A stretch of DNA of 64,000 nt from an uncultured Persicobacter sp. (lineage in GTDB: Bacteria; Bacteroidota; Bacteroidia; Cytophagales; Cyclobacteriaceae). Position numbers and translations under genes: made by a program. Shown here in pieces: positions 24,042-33,906 of the stretch. The notes under the pieces are model-generated. The model did not search any database. It was given only the letters and a program-made list of their open reading frames with translations, and was not told the DNA's origin. Within the stretch, counting starts at the first letter, position 1, and every line of letters starts with the position of its first letter. The DNA lies in assembly GCA_947498325.1 (NCBI GenBank), contig CANMKE010000003.1:124001-188000 (forward strand), in the 5' to 3' direction.

Positions 24042-27000
24042 TTAAAGCGTACGCTTCGTTTCTTGAATTTCAAATCCTTCAATAATATCACCAACTTTAA
24101 TATCGTTGAATCCATTGATTGAGATACCACAGTCGTAACCTTTCTTCACTTCAGCAACATCGTCTTTGAAACGTTTCAAAGCACCGATAGCACCTGAGTA
24201 AATCACGATACCGTCTCTTACCAAACGAACATCGTTGTTACGTTTAAGAATTCCGTCAGTCACCATACAACCAGCAATTGTACCCACTTTAGAGATTTTA
24301 AAGGTCTCACGAACTTCAGCGTTACCTGTGATCACTTCTTTCTCTTCAGGAGCCAACATACCTTCCATCGCATCCTTCACCTCATTGATCGCATCATAGA
24401 TGATCGAGTACAAACGGATATCGATTTCCTCGCCTTCGGCGATACGTCGTGCCTGAGCAGAAGGACGTACTTGGAAACCAATGATAATGGCATCAGAAGC
24501 TGAAGCTAACAATACATCAGATTCAGAAATCTGACCTACTGCCTTGTGAATAATATTCACCGCAACCTCTGGTGTCGACAGTTTCAATAAGGAATCAGAC
24601 AATGCCTCTACAGAGCCATCCACATCACCCTTAACAATGATATTCAATTCCTGGAATGAACCGATAGCCAAACGACGACCAATCTCATCCAGTGTAATAT
24701 GTTTCTTCGTACGAACAGATTGCTCACGAGCCAATTGCTGACGTTTGTTGGCAATGTCACGAGCCTCACGGTCGGTTTCCATTACATTCAACTTGTCACC
24801 TGCCTGTGGTGCACCATCCAAACCTAACACCTGAACAGGTGTTGCTGGGCCAACAGCCTCCAATCGGTTACCACGGTGATCATACATGGCTTTTACTTTA
24901 CCATAATGCTGACCAGCCAACATGATATCACCAATTTTCAACGTACCGTTTTCTACCAACATGGTCGCTACGTAACCACGTCCTTTATCCAAAGAGGCTT
25001 CCACTACTGTACCTGATGCTTCACGGTTAGCATTGGCTTTCAATTCCAACATTTCCGCTTCCAGCAATACTTTTTCCAATAGTTCTTCCACGCCTTGGCC
25101 AGACTTGGCTGAAATTTCTTGACACTGATATTTACCACCCCAGTCTTCAACCAATACATTCAACTGAGAAAGTTCCTCACGAATCTTATCGGCATTAGCT
25201 GCTGGCTTATCAATTTTGTTAATCGCAATAACGATCGGCACACCCGCAACCTGTGCGTGGTTAATCGCCTCTTTCGTTTGTGGCATCACGGCATCATCAG
25301 CTGCAACCACAATAATCGCGATATCCGTTACTTTAGCACCACGCGCACGCATTGCTGTAAAGGCTTCGTGACCTGGTGTATCCAAGAAAGCAACACGCTT
25401 ACCTGTACCTGTCATTACGTCATAAGCACCAATGTGCTGCGTAATACCACCGGCCTCAGAAGCAGTAACGTTAGCGCTACGGATATAATCCAGAAGGGAT
25501 GTTTTACCGTGGTCAACGTGACCCATGATCGTTACGATCGGCGCTCTTTCATTCAGTTGTTCTTCAGTATCTTCTACAACAACAACCTCTGTTTCATCTT
25601 CAGCAGAAGAGAATTCCGCATCATAGCCAAACTCATCAGCCAAAAGCGTAATTGCTTCTGCATCCAGGCGTTGGTTGATCGATACGAACATTCCCATGTT
25701 CATTGCCGTAGCAATTACTTCGTTTACCGAGACCTCCATCAAAGTAGCCAAATCGTTCGCAGAAACAAATTCTGTTACTTTTAGCTTCTTTGCGTCCAGT
25801 CTTTCTTGCTCCATTTCCGCCTCGAAAGCTTCAGAAGCACGGTTACGCTTATCTTTTCTATATTTAGAACGGTTAGCTGCATTAGCGTTTTTGTTACCGC
25901 CCGAAAGCTTCGCTAATGTTTGCTTGATTTGTTCCTGAATTTGCTTATCTGTAAGCTCCTCCTTCTTAACAACAGGCTTCTTGCCTCCGCGTCGGTTTTG
26001 CACTGCGCCACCACGTCCGCGGTTACCACCTGGGCCTCCACCTTGACGATTCTGACCGCCCGGTCCACGGTTCTGACCACCCGGGCCTCCGCCTTGGCGA
26101 TTTTGACCACCAGGACCACGGTTCTGACCACCCTGACCAACAGGACGCTGACCGCCTTGTCCGCCTGTGCGGTTCTGAGTACCTTGACCACCTTGACCTT
26201 GCTGAACATTACCCTGTCCGTCTTTGGTGATACGTTTACGTTGTCTTTTCTTTCCGCGATTTTTATCGTCGGATGATGCGATCGGCTTTTTCTTAGGCTT
26301 ACGTTCGAAAGAACTCAAATCAATCTTACCTACCACTTTAAGACCTTGAAGACGATCTGCCTGACCTGTAATCACCTTACCAGTCGGGGTCGTTTGCTCG
26401 CCATTGCCTTCTGTGGATTTCCCCTCAGAATTACCTTTAGCTTGAGATGCGTCCTGCACCGGAGAAGCTGAATCGGTTTTATCTATTTCCAAAACTTTAT
26501 TTTCTGAAACCGGCTTTTCCGGTGTTACTGTATCTTTCTTATCTTTAGATTGATCAGGTGATGTTGGTTTCACTTCTTTTTTAGGAGCATCAACTTTAGT
26601 GGCATCAACACTTGTTGTTTTCTGCTCTTCGGAAGTTTTTTGATCCTTTTGATCAATATTTTTTGGTGTTGCTGGTTTTGACTTCTTGGCAGGCGCAGCT
26701 TCTTTCTTAGGAGCCGCTTTCTTTGCCGGCTTCTTGTTCACTGCGTCCAAATCAATTTTACCAACGACCTTCAACCCTTGCAGCTGTGAATCATCTTCAA
26801 CTTTTGGAACTTCTGCTTTTGGAGTTGTAGGTTTTGTATCTTCTTTTTTAGGCTTCAGAGGTTGCTCGTCTGTCATATTCTTGATCAGCACTTGCTTTTC
26901 CTCCTGAACTTGTTCTGCCTTCTTCACAGGTTCTTTTTTCTCAGCCTCTTTTGCCTGAGCCCCTGATCTATTTGAAGTACCGATCTTTAGTTCAGCAGCC

Positions 27001-27188
27001 TCTTCCTTATCTTGTGCGGAACCTTGAAATTCTTTCGCTACAAGATGATATTCTTCCTCAGATATTTTTGAGTTAGGATTACGTGCTACCTCAAACCCTT
27101 TTTTGCCTAAAAATTCGACCACAGAGTTAAGGCCCACATTTAATTTGGAGGCGACTTTACTTAATCGATGCTTTTTTTCTTCTGCCAT
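24042..27188 (-). CDS. infB: Translation initiation factor IF-2
   Basis: GTPase that brings initiator tRNA to the 30S subunit. The IF2_N domain covers about 6-50. A long disordered Lys/Ala/Pro region follows (60-330), then a Gly/Gln/Arg/Asn tract at 330-395 made of near-repeats of [13 protein letters not shown], and a second IF2_N-like segment at about 470-525. The G domain has GHVDHGKT at 556-563, DTPGH at 603-607 and NKID at 657-660, followed by the usual C-terminal domains. The 12-residue motif [12 protein letters not shown] occurs twice (136-147, 280-291). Length 1048, long as usual in Bacteroidota. Last gene of rimP-nusA-infB. Confidence 0.97.
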   Translation of the reverse strand: MAEEKKHRLSKVASKLNVGLNSVVEFLGKKGFEVARNPNSKISEEEYHLVAKEFQGSAQDKEEAAELKIGTSNRSGAQAKEAEKKEPVKKAEQVQEEKQVLIKNMTDEQPLKPKKEDTKPTTPKAEVPKVEDDSQLQGLKVVGKIDLDAVNKKPAKKAAPKKEAAPAKKSKPATPKNIDQKDQKTSEEQKTTSVDATKVDAPKKEVKPTSPDQSKDKKDTVTPEKPVSENKVLEIDKTDSASPVQDASQAKGNSEGKSTEGNGEQTTPTGKVITGQADRLQGLKVVGKIDLSSFERKPKKKPIASSDDKNRGKKRQRKRITKDGQGNVQQGQGGQGTQNRTGGQGGQRPVGQGGQNRGPGGQNRQGGGPGGQNRGPGGQNRQGGGPGGNRGRGGAVQNRRGGKKPVVKKEELTDKQIQEQIKQTLAKLSGGNKNANAANRSKYRKDKRNRASEAFEAEMEQERLDAKKLKVTEFVSANDLATLMEVSVNEVIATAMNMGMFVSINQRLDAEAITLLADEFGYDAEFSSAEDETEVVVVEDTEEQLNERAPIVTIMGHVDHGKTSLLDYIRSANVTASEAGGITQHIGAYDVMTGTGKRVAFLDTPGHEAFTAMRARGAKVTDIAIIVVAADDAVMPQTKEAINHAQVAGVPIVIAINKIDKPAANADKIREELSQLNVLVEDWGGKYQCQEISAKSGQGVEELLEKVLLEAEMLELKANANREASGTVVEASLDKGRGYVATMLVENGTLKIGDIMLAGQHYGKVKAMYDHRGNRLEAVGPATPVQVLGLDGAPQAGDKLNVMETDREARDIANKRQQLAREQSVRTKKHITLDEIGRRLAIGSFQELNIIVKGDVDGSVEALSDSLLKLSTPEVAVNIIHKAVGQISESDVLLASASDAIIIGFQVRPSAQARRIAEGEEIDIRLYSIIYDAINEVKDAMEGMLAPEEKEVITGNAEVRETFKISKVGTIAGCMVTDGILKRNNDVRLVRDGIVIYSGAIGALKRFKDDVAEVKKGYDCGISINGFNDIKVGDIIEGFEIQETKRTL

Positions 27189-27265
27189 ATATTTACTGAT
27201 GCCTGATGCTAATAAAAATGAGCTATCTTCTTTTGATAAGAAATCCCGAACAACAAATATACACT

Positions 27266-27299
27266 AAAAAGAGACAGGTTCGGGATTACCTGTCTCTTT
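27266..27299 (-). terminator. Intrinsic terminator or attenuator between nusA and infB
   Basis: On the minus strand, AAAGAGACAGGT (complement of 27288-27299) pairs with ACCTGTCTCTTT, followed by a T run. It lies inside the rimP-nusA-infB operon, 77 bases before the infB start, so it should lower infB expression unless bypassed. The loop is complementary to RNA made 26 bases further on (27242-27251). Confidence 0.8.
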
Positions 27300-27310
27300 A
27301 TGCTTTATTT

Positions 27311-28555
27311 TTATTCAAACTCGTTGTGAATCACCTTCACAATTTCGGCGATGGTTTCTTCCTCAAGGTCTGTACGGCGAATCAATTCTTCCATTGATAA
27401 GTCAATAACACTCTTGGCGGTATCTAAACCAACTTTGTTCAACTCCTCGATGATCCACTCATCGATTTCATCTTTAAATTCAGTCAACAAGATATCTTCC
27501 TCTTCACCTTCTTCGATGTCGCGGAACACATCAATCTCGTAACCGACCAACTGCCCAGCAAGGCGGATGTTATACCCTCCTTTACCAATGGCCAATGAAA
27601 CCTGGTCTGGTTTCAAGAAAACTGAAACACGTGATTCCTCTTCATTGATCTCCGTACGCACAATTTTGGCTGGGCTCAATGAACGAGCGATATACAAATC
27701 TTTGTTCTCTGTATAGTTGATCACATCAATGTTCTCATTGCGCAACTCACGAACGATGGAATGGATACGAGACCCCTTCATTCCAACACAAGCACCAACA
27801 GGATCAATTCTGTCATCATAAGATTCTACAGCAACCTTGGCACGCTCACCTGGCTCACGAACGATGTTTTTGATCGAGATCAAACCGTCGTAAATCTCTG
27901 GCACCTCCTGTTCAAACAGGCGTTCCAAAAACTCTGGCGAGATACGCGAAACGATAATCTTAGGCGTACCATTGTTGGTATCTACCTTGGAGATAATCGC
28001 ACGAACTGTATCACCTTTACGGAAACGATCTTTTGCGATCTGCTCCGATTTTGGCAGCGACAACTCATTGCCTTCGTGATCCTGAAGAATCACCTCTCTG
28101 CCCAATACCTGGTAAACTTCTGCCGTAACGACATCACCTACCAAGTCCTTATACTTTTGGTATAGGATATCTTTTTCCAAATCCTTAATACGCTGCATCA
28201 AAGTTTGGCGCGCTGTCATTACTGCACGGCGACCGAAATCTTCTAATCCAACGGATTCTGCTACCTGCTCTCCGATCTCGAAGTCAGGCTCAATTTTTCT
28301 TGCCTCTTCAAGGCTGATTTTATCATAATCCCAAATATCTTCAGAATTATCATCCACGATCTCGCGGTAACGCCAGATCTCTAAATCACCTTTTTCGGCA
28401 TTGATAATAACTTCGAAGTTATCATCAAACTCAAATTTCTTGCGGATCATTGTACGGAATACATCCTCAAGAATGCGGATCATTGTAGGTCGATCTACAT
28501 TTTTGGTTTTTGCAAAATCCGCAAAAGACTCGATTAAAGTCGAACTGTCCAACAT
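27311..28555 (-). CDS. nusA: Transcription termination/antitermination factor NusA
   Basis: Binds RNA polymerase and nascent RNA and influences pausing, termination and antitermination. The N-terminal RNAP-binding domain covers about 1-130. The S1 domain follows (near 135-200), then two KH domains, including VGACVGMKGSRIHSIVREL and SLAIGKGGYNIRLAG. The C-terminal acidic repeats of the E. coli protein are replaced by one short helical region ending at 414. Second gene of the rimP operon. Confidence 0.96.
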   Translation of the reverse strand: MLDSSTLIESFADFAKTKNVDRPTMIRILEDVFRTMIRKKFEFDDNFEVIINAEKGDLEIWRYREIVDDNSEDIWDYDKISLEEARKIEPDFEIGEQVAESVGLEDFGRRAVMTARQTLMQRIKDLEKDILYQKYKDLVGDVVTAEVYQVLGREVILQDHEGNELSLPKSEQIAKDRFRKGDTVRAIISKVDTNNGTPKIIVSRISPEFLERLFEQEVPEIYDGLISIKNIVREPGERAKVAVESYDDRIDPVGACVGMKGSRIHSIVRELRNENIDVINYTENKDLYIARSLSPAKIVRTEINEEESRVSVFLKPDQVSLAIGKGGYNIRLAGQLVGYEIDVFRDIEEGEEEDILLTEFKDEIDEWIIEELNKVGLDTAKSVIDLSMEELIRRTDLEEETIAEIVKVIHNEFE

Positions 28556-28621
28556 ATGCTTTCGGTCTCTTTAGCCTTTAATATAAACTAATACTGCACC
28601 GCGAGGGCTGACAGCAATATC

Positions 28622-29107
28622 TTAAAATACAACAACTATTAATGCCTCTTTGATTTTTTCAAAGGGAACATTTGTTTCTTCGTAGGAGATTTTCTTTTTC
28701 CCTTTCTCCTTAACTTCAGCCTTGAGAACGACATGGTCTTCCTCAACAGCGAGAATCTCCCCCTTCATCGGTTTTGATTCTCCCTCCAAAGTTACTTTAA
28801 GGGTTCTGCCAATATTCTTGACATATTGCCGATGCATCTGCAAGGGATAATCCAATCCTGGAGAAGACACTTCCAGCGTGTACTTCGAAGAAATCACTTC
28901 TTCCTCTTCAAGGACATACCCCACGTGGCGGCTCACCACAGCACAGACATCAATATCCATACCACGATCACCGTCAAGCAGTACGCTAATCTTCATTGCT
29001 GAATCATAGCCACTTACAATCACATTGACAACAAAATACTGGTCGTCTTTCAGGGCTTCTTCTGCCAGCTTCCAGACGCGATCTTTTAACTCTTCTTGAA
29101 ATGACAT
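28622..29107 (-). CDS. rimP: Ribosome maturation factor RimP
   Basis: Assists 30S subunit assembly. I chose the ATG at 29107 (161 residues, MSFQEELKDRVWKLAEEAL), which gives the normal family length and start. The longer frame adds 19 residues with no family character and would run into the promoter region. The central ISSKYTLEVSSPGLDYPL segment is the RimP signature, and the C-terminal Sm-like domain follows. It is first in the rimP-nusA-infB operon, an order conserved across bacteria. Confidence 0.93.
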   Translation of the reverse strand: MSFQEELKDRVWKLAEEALKDDQYFVVNVIVSGYDSAMKISVLLDGDRGMDIDVCAVVSRHVGYVLEEEEVISSKYTLEVSSPGLDYPLQMHRQYVKNIGRTLKVTLEGESKPMKGEILAVEEDHVVLKAEVKEKGKKKISYEETNVPFEKIKEALIVVVF

Positions 29108-29161
29108 ACCTGCATTTAAACAAAAGAGGGAGCGATGGGCCCCCTCAACCTTTTGATCCGA

Positions 29162-29192
29162 CAAATATAGACATTTTTAATTTTTATAACAA
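29162..29192 (-). promoter_or_regulatory. Bacteroidota-type promoter for rimP-nusA-infB
   Basis: On the minus strand, TTG (complement of 29190-29192), a 20-base spacer and TATATTTG (complement of 29162-29169) match the consensus exactly. The implied leader to the rimP ATG at 29107 is about 45-50 bases, which also supports the shorter RimP start. Confidence 0.6.
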
Positions 29193-29389
29193 CATCTTAT
29201 TTATTCATAGGGGGATATAAGCCAAAATCTTTTTATTGCGGCCTTGAATAGCAGTAAAAACGGCGAGACCAGAACGGTAAAATACAATAAATAAACACTA
29301 AAGGGCTATATTTGTAATTTTATACTTTACCCATTAAAATTATTGGAAAGAATGACTGAATCAGATCATGAATGTTTTAAATTTGCAAT

Positions 29390-30883
29390 ATGCTGAATGA
29401 TTTAAAAGTCTATAACTCGCTCTCGGGCAAGAAGGAAATATTTGAGCCCCTGAACCCTCCGTTCGTAGGAATGTATGTTTGTGGCCCTACGGTTTACAGT
29501 GATGTCCATTTGGGTAATGTGCGCACTTTCATGTGCTTTGATGTGATCAACCGATATTTAAAATTTCGGGATTTCCGTGTGCGCTATGTTCGCAACATTA
29601 CGGACGTTGGGCATTTGATTAATGATGCTGATGAAGGAGAAGATAAAATTGGGCGCATTGCCAAGCTTGAAAAAATTGAACCAATGCAAGTTGTTCAGCG
29701 CTATACTTCGGGCTTCCATCAGGTGATGTCATTGTTTAATATCCTACCACCCGACATTGAGCCATCAGCAACGGGGCATATTATTGAGCAAATTCAAATT
29801 ATTCAGAAGATCATAGACGCCGGCTTTGCATATGAGTCTGAAGGGTCGATTTACTTTGACATTGCCAAATACAACGAGTCCAACAATTATGGTGAACTTT
29901 CAGGAAGAGTCATAGAAGACCTGCTTGAAACCACCCGAACACTGGATGGGCAAGAAGAAAAAAGAAGTAAAGCCGATTTTGCACTGTGGAAGAAAGCTTC
30001 TGAGGAGCACATCATGCGCTGGCCATCTCCATGGGGCGAGGGCTTCCCTGGCTGGCACCTTGAATGTACGGCGATGAGCACAAAATACCTTGGCGATCAG
30101 TTTGACATTCATGGCGGTGGACTGGACTTAAAATTCCCACATCACGAATGTGAAATTGCACAGGGAAAATCAGCGACAGGCAAAGACCCTGTAAAATACT
30201 GGTTGCACTCCAATATGCTGACGGTCAACGGCACGAAGATGAGTAAATCAAAAGGCAACAGCTTTTTACCTCATCAGCTGGTTTCTGGTAATCATGAACT
30301 TCTGGAGAAAGGGTATTCTCCGATGACCGTTCGATTCTTCATGTTGCAGTCGCACTATTCAAGCCCATTGGATTTCTCCAATGACGCACTTAAAGCCGCT
30401 GAAAAAGGGTACATCCGACTGGCGAATGGTATGCGAACCCTTGGCAAGCTTTCTTATCAGCACGAGGAAGGGGTAGAGCCCAACGAAAAGCAGATCAAGC
30501 AGATCAATGGTATTTGTGACAATTGCTACCGTGCAATGAATGATGATTTCAATACTGCACAAACCATCGCTCACCTGTTTAACTTGTTGAAAAAAATCAA
30601 CATGATCCATATTGGTCAGCTGAAATATGCCGAAATCGGTGAAGAAGTTTACAACCGTATGGTTGAAACATTCCAAGGTTTTGCTTTTGATGTTTTAGGA
30701 CTACAAGAGGAACGCATTCAGGATGCCGACCCAATTATTGAGGTTCTGCTTTCTCTTTACAAAGAGGCTAAAGATGCCAAGAACTATGACAAGGTAGATG
30801 AGATACGCTCCGCTTTGAAGGCACAGGGTATCGCCGTAAAAGATATGCGCACCCATATTGACTGGGCTTACGACGAAAAATAA
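29390..30883 (+). CDS. cysS: Cysteinyl-tRNA synthetase
   Basis: Charges tRNA-Cys. The class I HIGH-type motif lies in CGPTVYSDVHLGN at 31-43, with the first zinc-ligand cysteine at residue 31. The remaining zinc site is in WHLECTAMS and HHECEIAQ, and the KMSKS loop is in GTKMSKSKGN. Length 497 residues, normal. Transcribed alone and divergent from rimP. A TAAATTTG box lies only five bases before the ATG and is probably coincidental, as no -33 element accompanies it. Confidence 0.97.
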   Translation: MLNDLKVYNSLSGKKEIFEPLNPPFVGMYVCGPTVYSDVHLGNVRTFMCFDVINRYLKFRDFRVRYVRNITDVGHLINDADEGEDKIGRIAKLEKIEPMQVVQRYTSGFHQVMSLFNILPPDIEPSATGHIIEQIQIIQKIIDAGFAYESEGSIYFDIAKYNESNNYGELSGRVIEDLLETTRTLDGQEEKRSKADFALWKKASEEHIMRWPSPWGEGFPGWHLECTAMSTKYLGDQFDIHGGGLDLKFPHHECEIAQGKSATGKDPVKYWLHSNMLTVNGTKMSKSKGNSFLPHQLVSGNHELLEKGYSPMTVRFFMLQSHYSSPLDFSNDALKAAEKGYIRLANGMRTLGKLSYQHEEGVEPNEKQIKQINGICDNCYRAMNDDFNTAQTIAHLFNLLKKINMIHIGQLKYAEIGEEVYNRMVETFQGFAFDVLGLQEERIQDADPIIEVLLSLYKEAKDAKNYDKVDEIRSALKAQGIAVKDMRTHIDWAYDEK

Positions 30884-30898
30884 CAAACCCATTCAAAT

Positions 30899-30936
30899 AA
30901 AAAGGAGACAGCTGAATCAACTGTCTCCTTTTTTTA
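30899..30936. terminator. Bidirectional intrinsic terminator
   Basis: AAAAAGGAGACAG at 30899-30911 pairs with CTGTCTCCTTTTT from 30921, with a 9-base loop. It lies between convergent cysS and rmlA and can serve both. Confidence 0.9.
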
Positions 30937-30937
30937 T

Positions 30938-31801
30938 TTATTGCTCAAGCACATGCTTGAGGTACTGACCATAACCACTTTTCATCAGTGGTTCCGCCAG
31001 ATCCATCAGCTGCGCCTTGCCGATAAATTGCATCCTATAGGCAATCTCCTCGATACAGCCAACCTTCAACCCTTGTCGTTCCTCAATAATCTGAACAAAC
31101 TGCCCAGCCTGCGCTAAAGAAGCATGCGTCCCTGTATCCAGCCAAGCGGTACCGCGATTCATCACACTTACCTTGAGCCTTCCCTGTTCAAGATACACTT
31201 TGTTTACATCCGTAATTTCCAATTCGCCACGGGGACTTGGCTCAATTTCCTTGGCTATTTTCACCACATCATTGTCGTAGAAATAAAGACCAGGAACAGC
31301 ATAGTTTGATTTCGGATGCTCAGGCTTCTCCTCGATTGATTTCGCGTTCATCTGCTCATCGAACTCAACAACGCCGTAACGCTCAGGATCCGTTACATGG
31401 TAAGCGTAAATCACCCCACCATCAGGGTCAGTATTGGCCTGCAACTGTTTGGCAAGTCCTGTTCCATAAAAAATATTATCACCAAGGATTAATGCCACTT
31501 TGTCATTGCCAATGAATTCTTCCCCAATCAAGAAAGCCTGCGCTAATCCCTCTGGCTTTTCTTGCACTGCATAAGAGAACTCACAGCCTAAATTTTTGCC
31601 ATCGCCCAAAAGCTGTTCAAAAAATGGCACATCTCTCGGCGTGGAAATAATCAAAATCTCCCTGATCCCCGACATCATTAAAATGCTCAGCGGGTAGTAA
31701 ATCATCGGCTTATCATAAACAGGCATCATTTGCTTGCTCATCGCCAAGGTCAACGGGTGGAGTCTCGTTCCTGAACCTCCAGCTAATATTATTCCTTTCA
31801 T
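30938..31801 (-). CDS. rfbA: Glucose-1-phosphate thymidylyltransferase
   Basis: Makes dTDP-glucose from glucose-1-phosphate and dTTP (RmlA). The nucleotide-binding [11 protein letters not shown] lies at 8-18, ending in the catalytic arginine region, and the [10 protein letters not shown] and LDTGTH segments are the sugar-nucleotide binding motifs. At 287 residues it is the usual length. Last gene of the leftward ugd-uxs-rfbB-rfbA cluster. rfbC and rfbD are not adjacent, so the final sugar need not be rhamnose. Confidence 0.95.
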   Translation of the reverse strand: MKGIILAGGSGTRLHPLTLAMSKQMMPVYDKPMIYYPLSILMMSGIREILIISTPRDVPFFEQLLGDGKNLGCEFSYAVQEKPEGLAQAFLIGEEFIGNDKVALILGDNIFYGTGLAKQLQANTDPDGGVIYAYHVTDPERYGVVEFDEQMNAKSIEEKPEHPKSNYAVPGLYFYDNDVVKIAKEIEPSPRGELEITDVNKVYLEQGRLKVSVMNRGTAWLDTGTHASLAQAGQFVQIIEERQGLKVGCIEEIAYRMQFIGKAQLMDLAEPLMKSGYGQYLKHVLEQ

Positions 31802-31808
31802 CGCTTAT

Positions 31809-31836
31809 AAAAAATAAGAGGAGTGAAACACTCCTC
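31809..31836 (-). terminator. Weak intrinsic terminator between rfbB and rfbA
   Basis: GAGGAGTG at 31818-31825 and CACTCCTC at 31829-31836 form an 8-bp stem with AAA loop, followed on the minus strand by an interrupted T run. It may reduce rfbA relative to the upstream genes. Confidence 0.5.
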
Positions 31837-31858
31837 AATATGGTTATTGTTCTTAATT

Positions 31859-32908
31859 TTAAACGGAATACTGATCCTCGTAATACTTCTGATAATCACC
31901 ATTGGTGATGTTGTCCATCCATTCCTGATGCTCAAGATACCAGTCAATCGTTTTGGAAATTCCTTCTTCAAACTGCAAGCTTGGCTCCCAGCCGAGCTCT
32001 TTCATGATTTTATTGGCGTCAATCGCATAACGTAAATCGTGGCCTGCACGGTCGGTAACGTAGGTGATCAGTTGTGCTGAAGAACCTTCCTCGCGACCAA
32101 GTTTTTGATCCATCACTTTACAAACCACTTTGATCAAATCAATATTGGTCCATTCATTGAAGCCACCAATATTGTAAGTTTCTCCCAATTTACCTTTATG
32201 GAATACCACATCAATAGCCCGTGCATGATCAACGACATAAAGCCAATCACGAACGTTCTCTCCTTTACCGTAAACAGGCAAAGGCTTATTGTTTCGGATA
32301 TTATTGATAAACAGAGGAATCAGCTTTTCCGGAAATTGATTTGGCCCATAGTTATTGGAACAATTGGTCACTACCATAGGCAAGCCATAAGTATTATGGT
32401 AAGCCCTTACAAAGTGATCTGAAGACGCCTTAGAGGCTGAGTAAGGAGACTGTGGATCGTAAGACGTATCTTCGTAGAAGAAACCGCCATTATCCAAAGA
32501 ACCGTACACTTCATCAGTACTAATATGGTAAAATAATTTACCTTCAAAGTTACCATCCCAAATCCGCTTCGCTTCATTGAGCAAATTCACCGTACCAATC
32601 ACATTTGTCTGCACAAAGGCCAAAGGATCTTTGATCGACCGATCCACATGAGACTCTGCCGCCAAATGCAATACCCCATCAAATTGATATTGGTCAAATA
32701 GTGCTGCTAAAAACGGCGCATCGCAAATATCACCTTTAACAAAGGTATAATTTGGGGCATCCTGAATATCTGTCAGGTTTTCCAAATTACCTGCATAGGT
32801 CAGTTTATCCAGATTAACAATATTATAATCTGCATACTTATTGACAAATAACCGAACGACGTGGGAGCCGATAAAACCCGCTCCCCCTGTGATTAAGATT
32901 GATTTCAT
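31859..32908 (-). CDS. rfbB: dTDP-glucose 4,6-dehydratase
   Basis: Converts dTDP-glucose to dTDP-4-keto-6-deoxyglucose (RmlB). An SDR enzyme with GGAGFIGSH at 8-16 for NAD binding, the ISTDEVYGSL segment with catalytic residues, and the YSASKASSDHF YxxxK motif. Length 349, normal. Six bases separate it from the upstream decarboxylase gene, so both are on one transcript. With rfbA it supplies an activated 6-deoxysugar precursor, presumably for a surface glycan. Confidence 0.95.
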   Translation of the reverse strand: MKSILITGGAGFIGSHVVRLFVNKYADYNIVNLDKLTYAGNLENLTDIQDAPNYTFVKGDICDAPFLAALFDQYQFDGVLHLAAESHVDRSIKDPLAFVQTNVIGTVNLLNEAKRIWDGNFEGKLFYHISTDEVYGSLDNGGFFYEDTSYDPQSPYSASKASSDHFVRAYHNTYGLPMVVTNCSNNYGPNQFPEKLIPLFINNIRNNKPLPVYGKGENVRDWLYVVDHARAIDVVFHKGKLGETYNIGGFNEWTNIDLIKVVCKVMDQKLGREEGSSAQLITYVTDRAGHDLRYAIDANKIMKELGWEPSLQFEEGISKTIDWYLEHQEWMDNITNGDYQKYYEDQYSV

Positions 32909-32914
32909 AAAAAA

Positions 32915-33901
32915 TTACTTCTTGATATAACCTTCAAAGCTATTGTGCTCCTTCTTGTGAAGGTCTTCCTGTGTAAGGGACTTAAAATACTCATAAGTAA
33001 TTTTAAGACCTTCCGCACGCATAACCTGTGGTTCCCAATTTAAAATATCTTTCGCCAAAGAAATATCTGGACGGCGTTTTTTAGGGTCATCTGTTGGCAA
33101 CTCTTTATAAATCACTTTTTGATTTGTGCCTGTCAGTCTGATAATCTCTTCCGCAAACTCACCGATGGTGATTTCATTTGGGTTTCCGATGTTTACTGGG
33201 TGGGCGTAATCAGAATGCAACAGTCGGTAGATACCTTCCACAAGATCATCCACATAACAGAAAGAACGGGTTTGTGAGCCATCACCAAAGACGGTCAAAT
33301 CCTCTCCTCGAAGAGCCTGCCCAATAAAAGCGGGCAATACCCTTCCATCATTCAGGCGCATACGCGGACCATAAGTATTAAAAATACGAACAATACGTGT
33401 TTCAACACCATGATAAGTGTGATAAGCCATGGTCATAGCCTCCTGGAAGCGTTTTGCTTCATCATATACCCCTCGAGGACCTACTGGGTTTACATTCCCC
33501 CAGTACTCTTCTTTTTGTGGGTGAACATCTGGATCCCCATAAACTTCAGAGGTTGAAGCGATCAGCATACGTGCGCCTTTCGCTTTCGCCAATCCCAGCA
33601 GATTGTGCGTCCCCAGGGAACCCACTTTCAGCGTTTGAATTGGAATTTTAAGATAGTCAATAGGGGAGGCCGGTGAGGCAAAGTGCATGATGTAATCCAA
33701 GTTCCCTGAAACGTGAACAAAGTTGGAAACATCATGATTGTAGAACTCAAACTGCTTTAAAGGGAACAGGTGCTCGATGTTTTTCAAATCACCTGTAATG
33801 AGGTTATCCATTGCGACAACGGCATAACCTTCCTTTATAAATCGATCACACAGGTGCGAGCCTAAAAAACCTGCTGCACCTGTGATTAATACTCTTTTCA
33901 T
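32915..33901 (-). CDS. uxs: UDP-glucuronate decarboxylase (UDP-xylose synthase)
   Basis: Oxidatively decarboxylates UDP-glucuronate to UDP-xylose. An SDR fold with GAAGFLGSH at 8-16, [11 protein letters not shown] containing catalytic residues, and the YDEAKRFQE YxxxK motif. The [14 protein letters not shown]-like context ([13 protein letters not shown]) is typical of UXS rather than epimerases. Length 328. It follows ugd, which makes its substrate, by six bases. Alternative: a related SDR acting on UDP-glucuronate. Confidence 0.9.
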   Translation of the reverse strand: MKRVLITGAAGFLGSHLCDRFIKEGYAVVAMDNLITGDLKNIEHLFPLKQFEFYNHDVSNFVHVSGNLDYIMHFASPASPIDYLKIPIQTLKVGSLGTHNLLGLAKAKGARMLIASTSEVYGDPDVHPQKEEYWGNVNPVGPRGVYDEAKRFQEAMTMAYHTYHGVETRIVRIFNTYGPRMRLNDGRVLPAFIGQALRGEDLTVFGDGSQTRSFCYVDDLVEGIYRLLHSDYAHPVNIGNPNEITIGEFAEEIIRLTGTNQKVIYKELPTDDPKKRRPDISLAKDILNWEPQVMRAEGLKITYEYFKSLTQEDLHKKEHNSFEGYIKK

Positions 33902-33906
33902 CGTAA

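Noticed and set aside
25119-25784. Long open frames opposite infB
   Set aside because: They are antisense shadows of the infB disordered and G-domain coding sequence and contain no plausible protein features.
26000-26220. Repeated units resembling a CRISPR array or tandem repeat locus
   Set aside because: The repeats are in frame inside infB and encode a glycine-rich tract; there are no spacers.
29307-29385. TATATTTG and TAAATTTG boxes before cysS as promoters
   Set aside because: Neither has a TTG at the right distance; the second would leave almost no leader.
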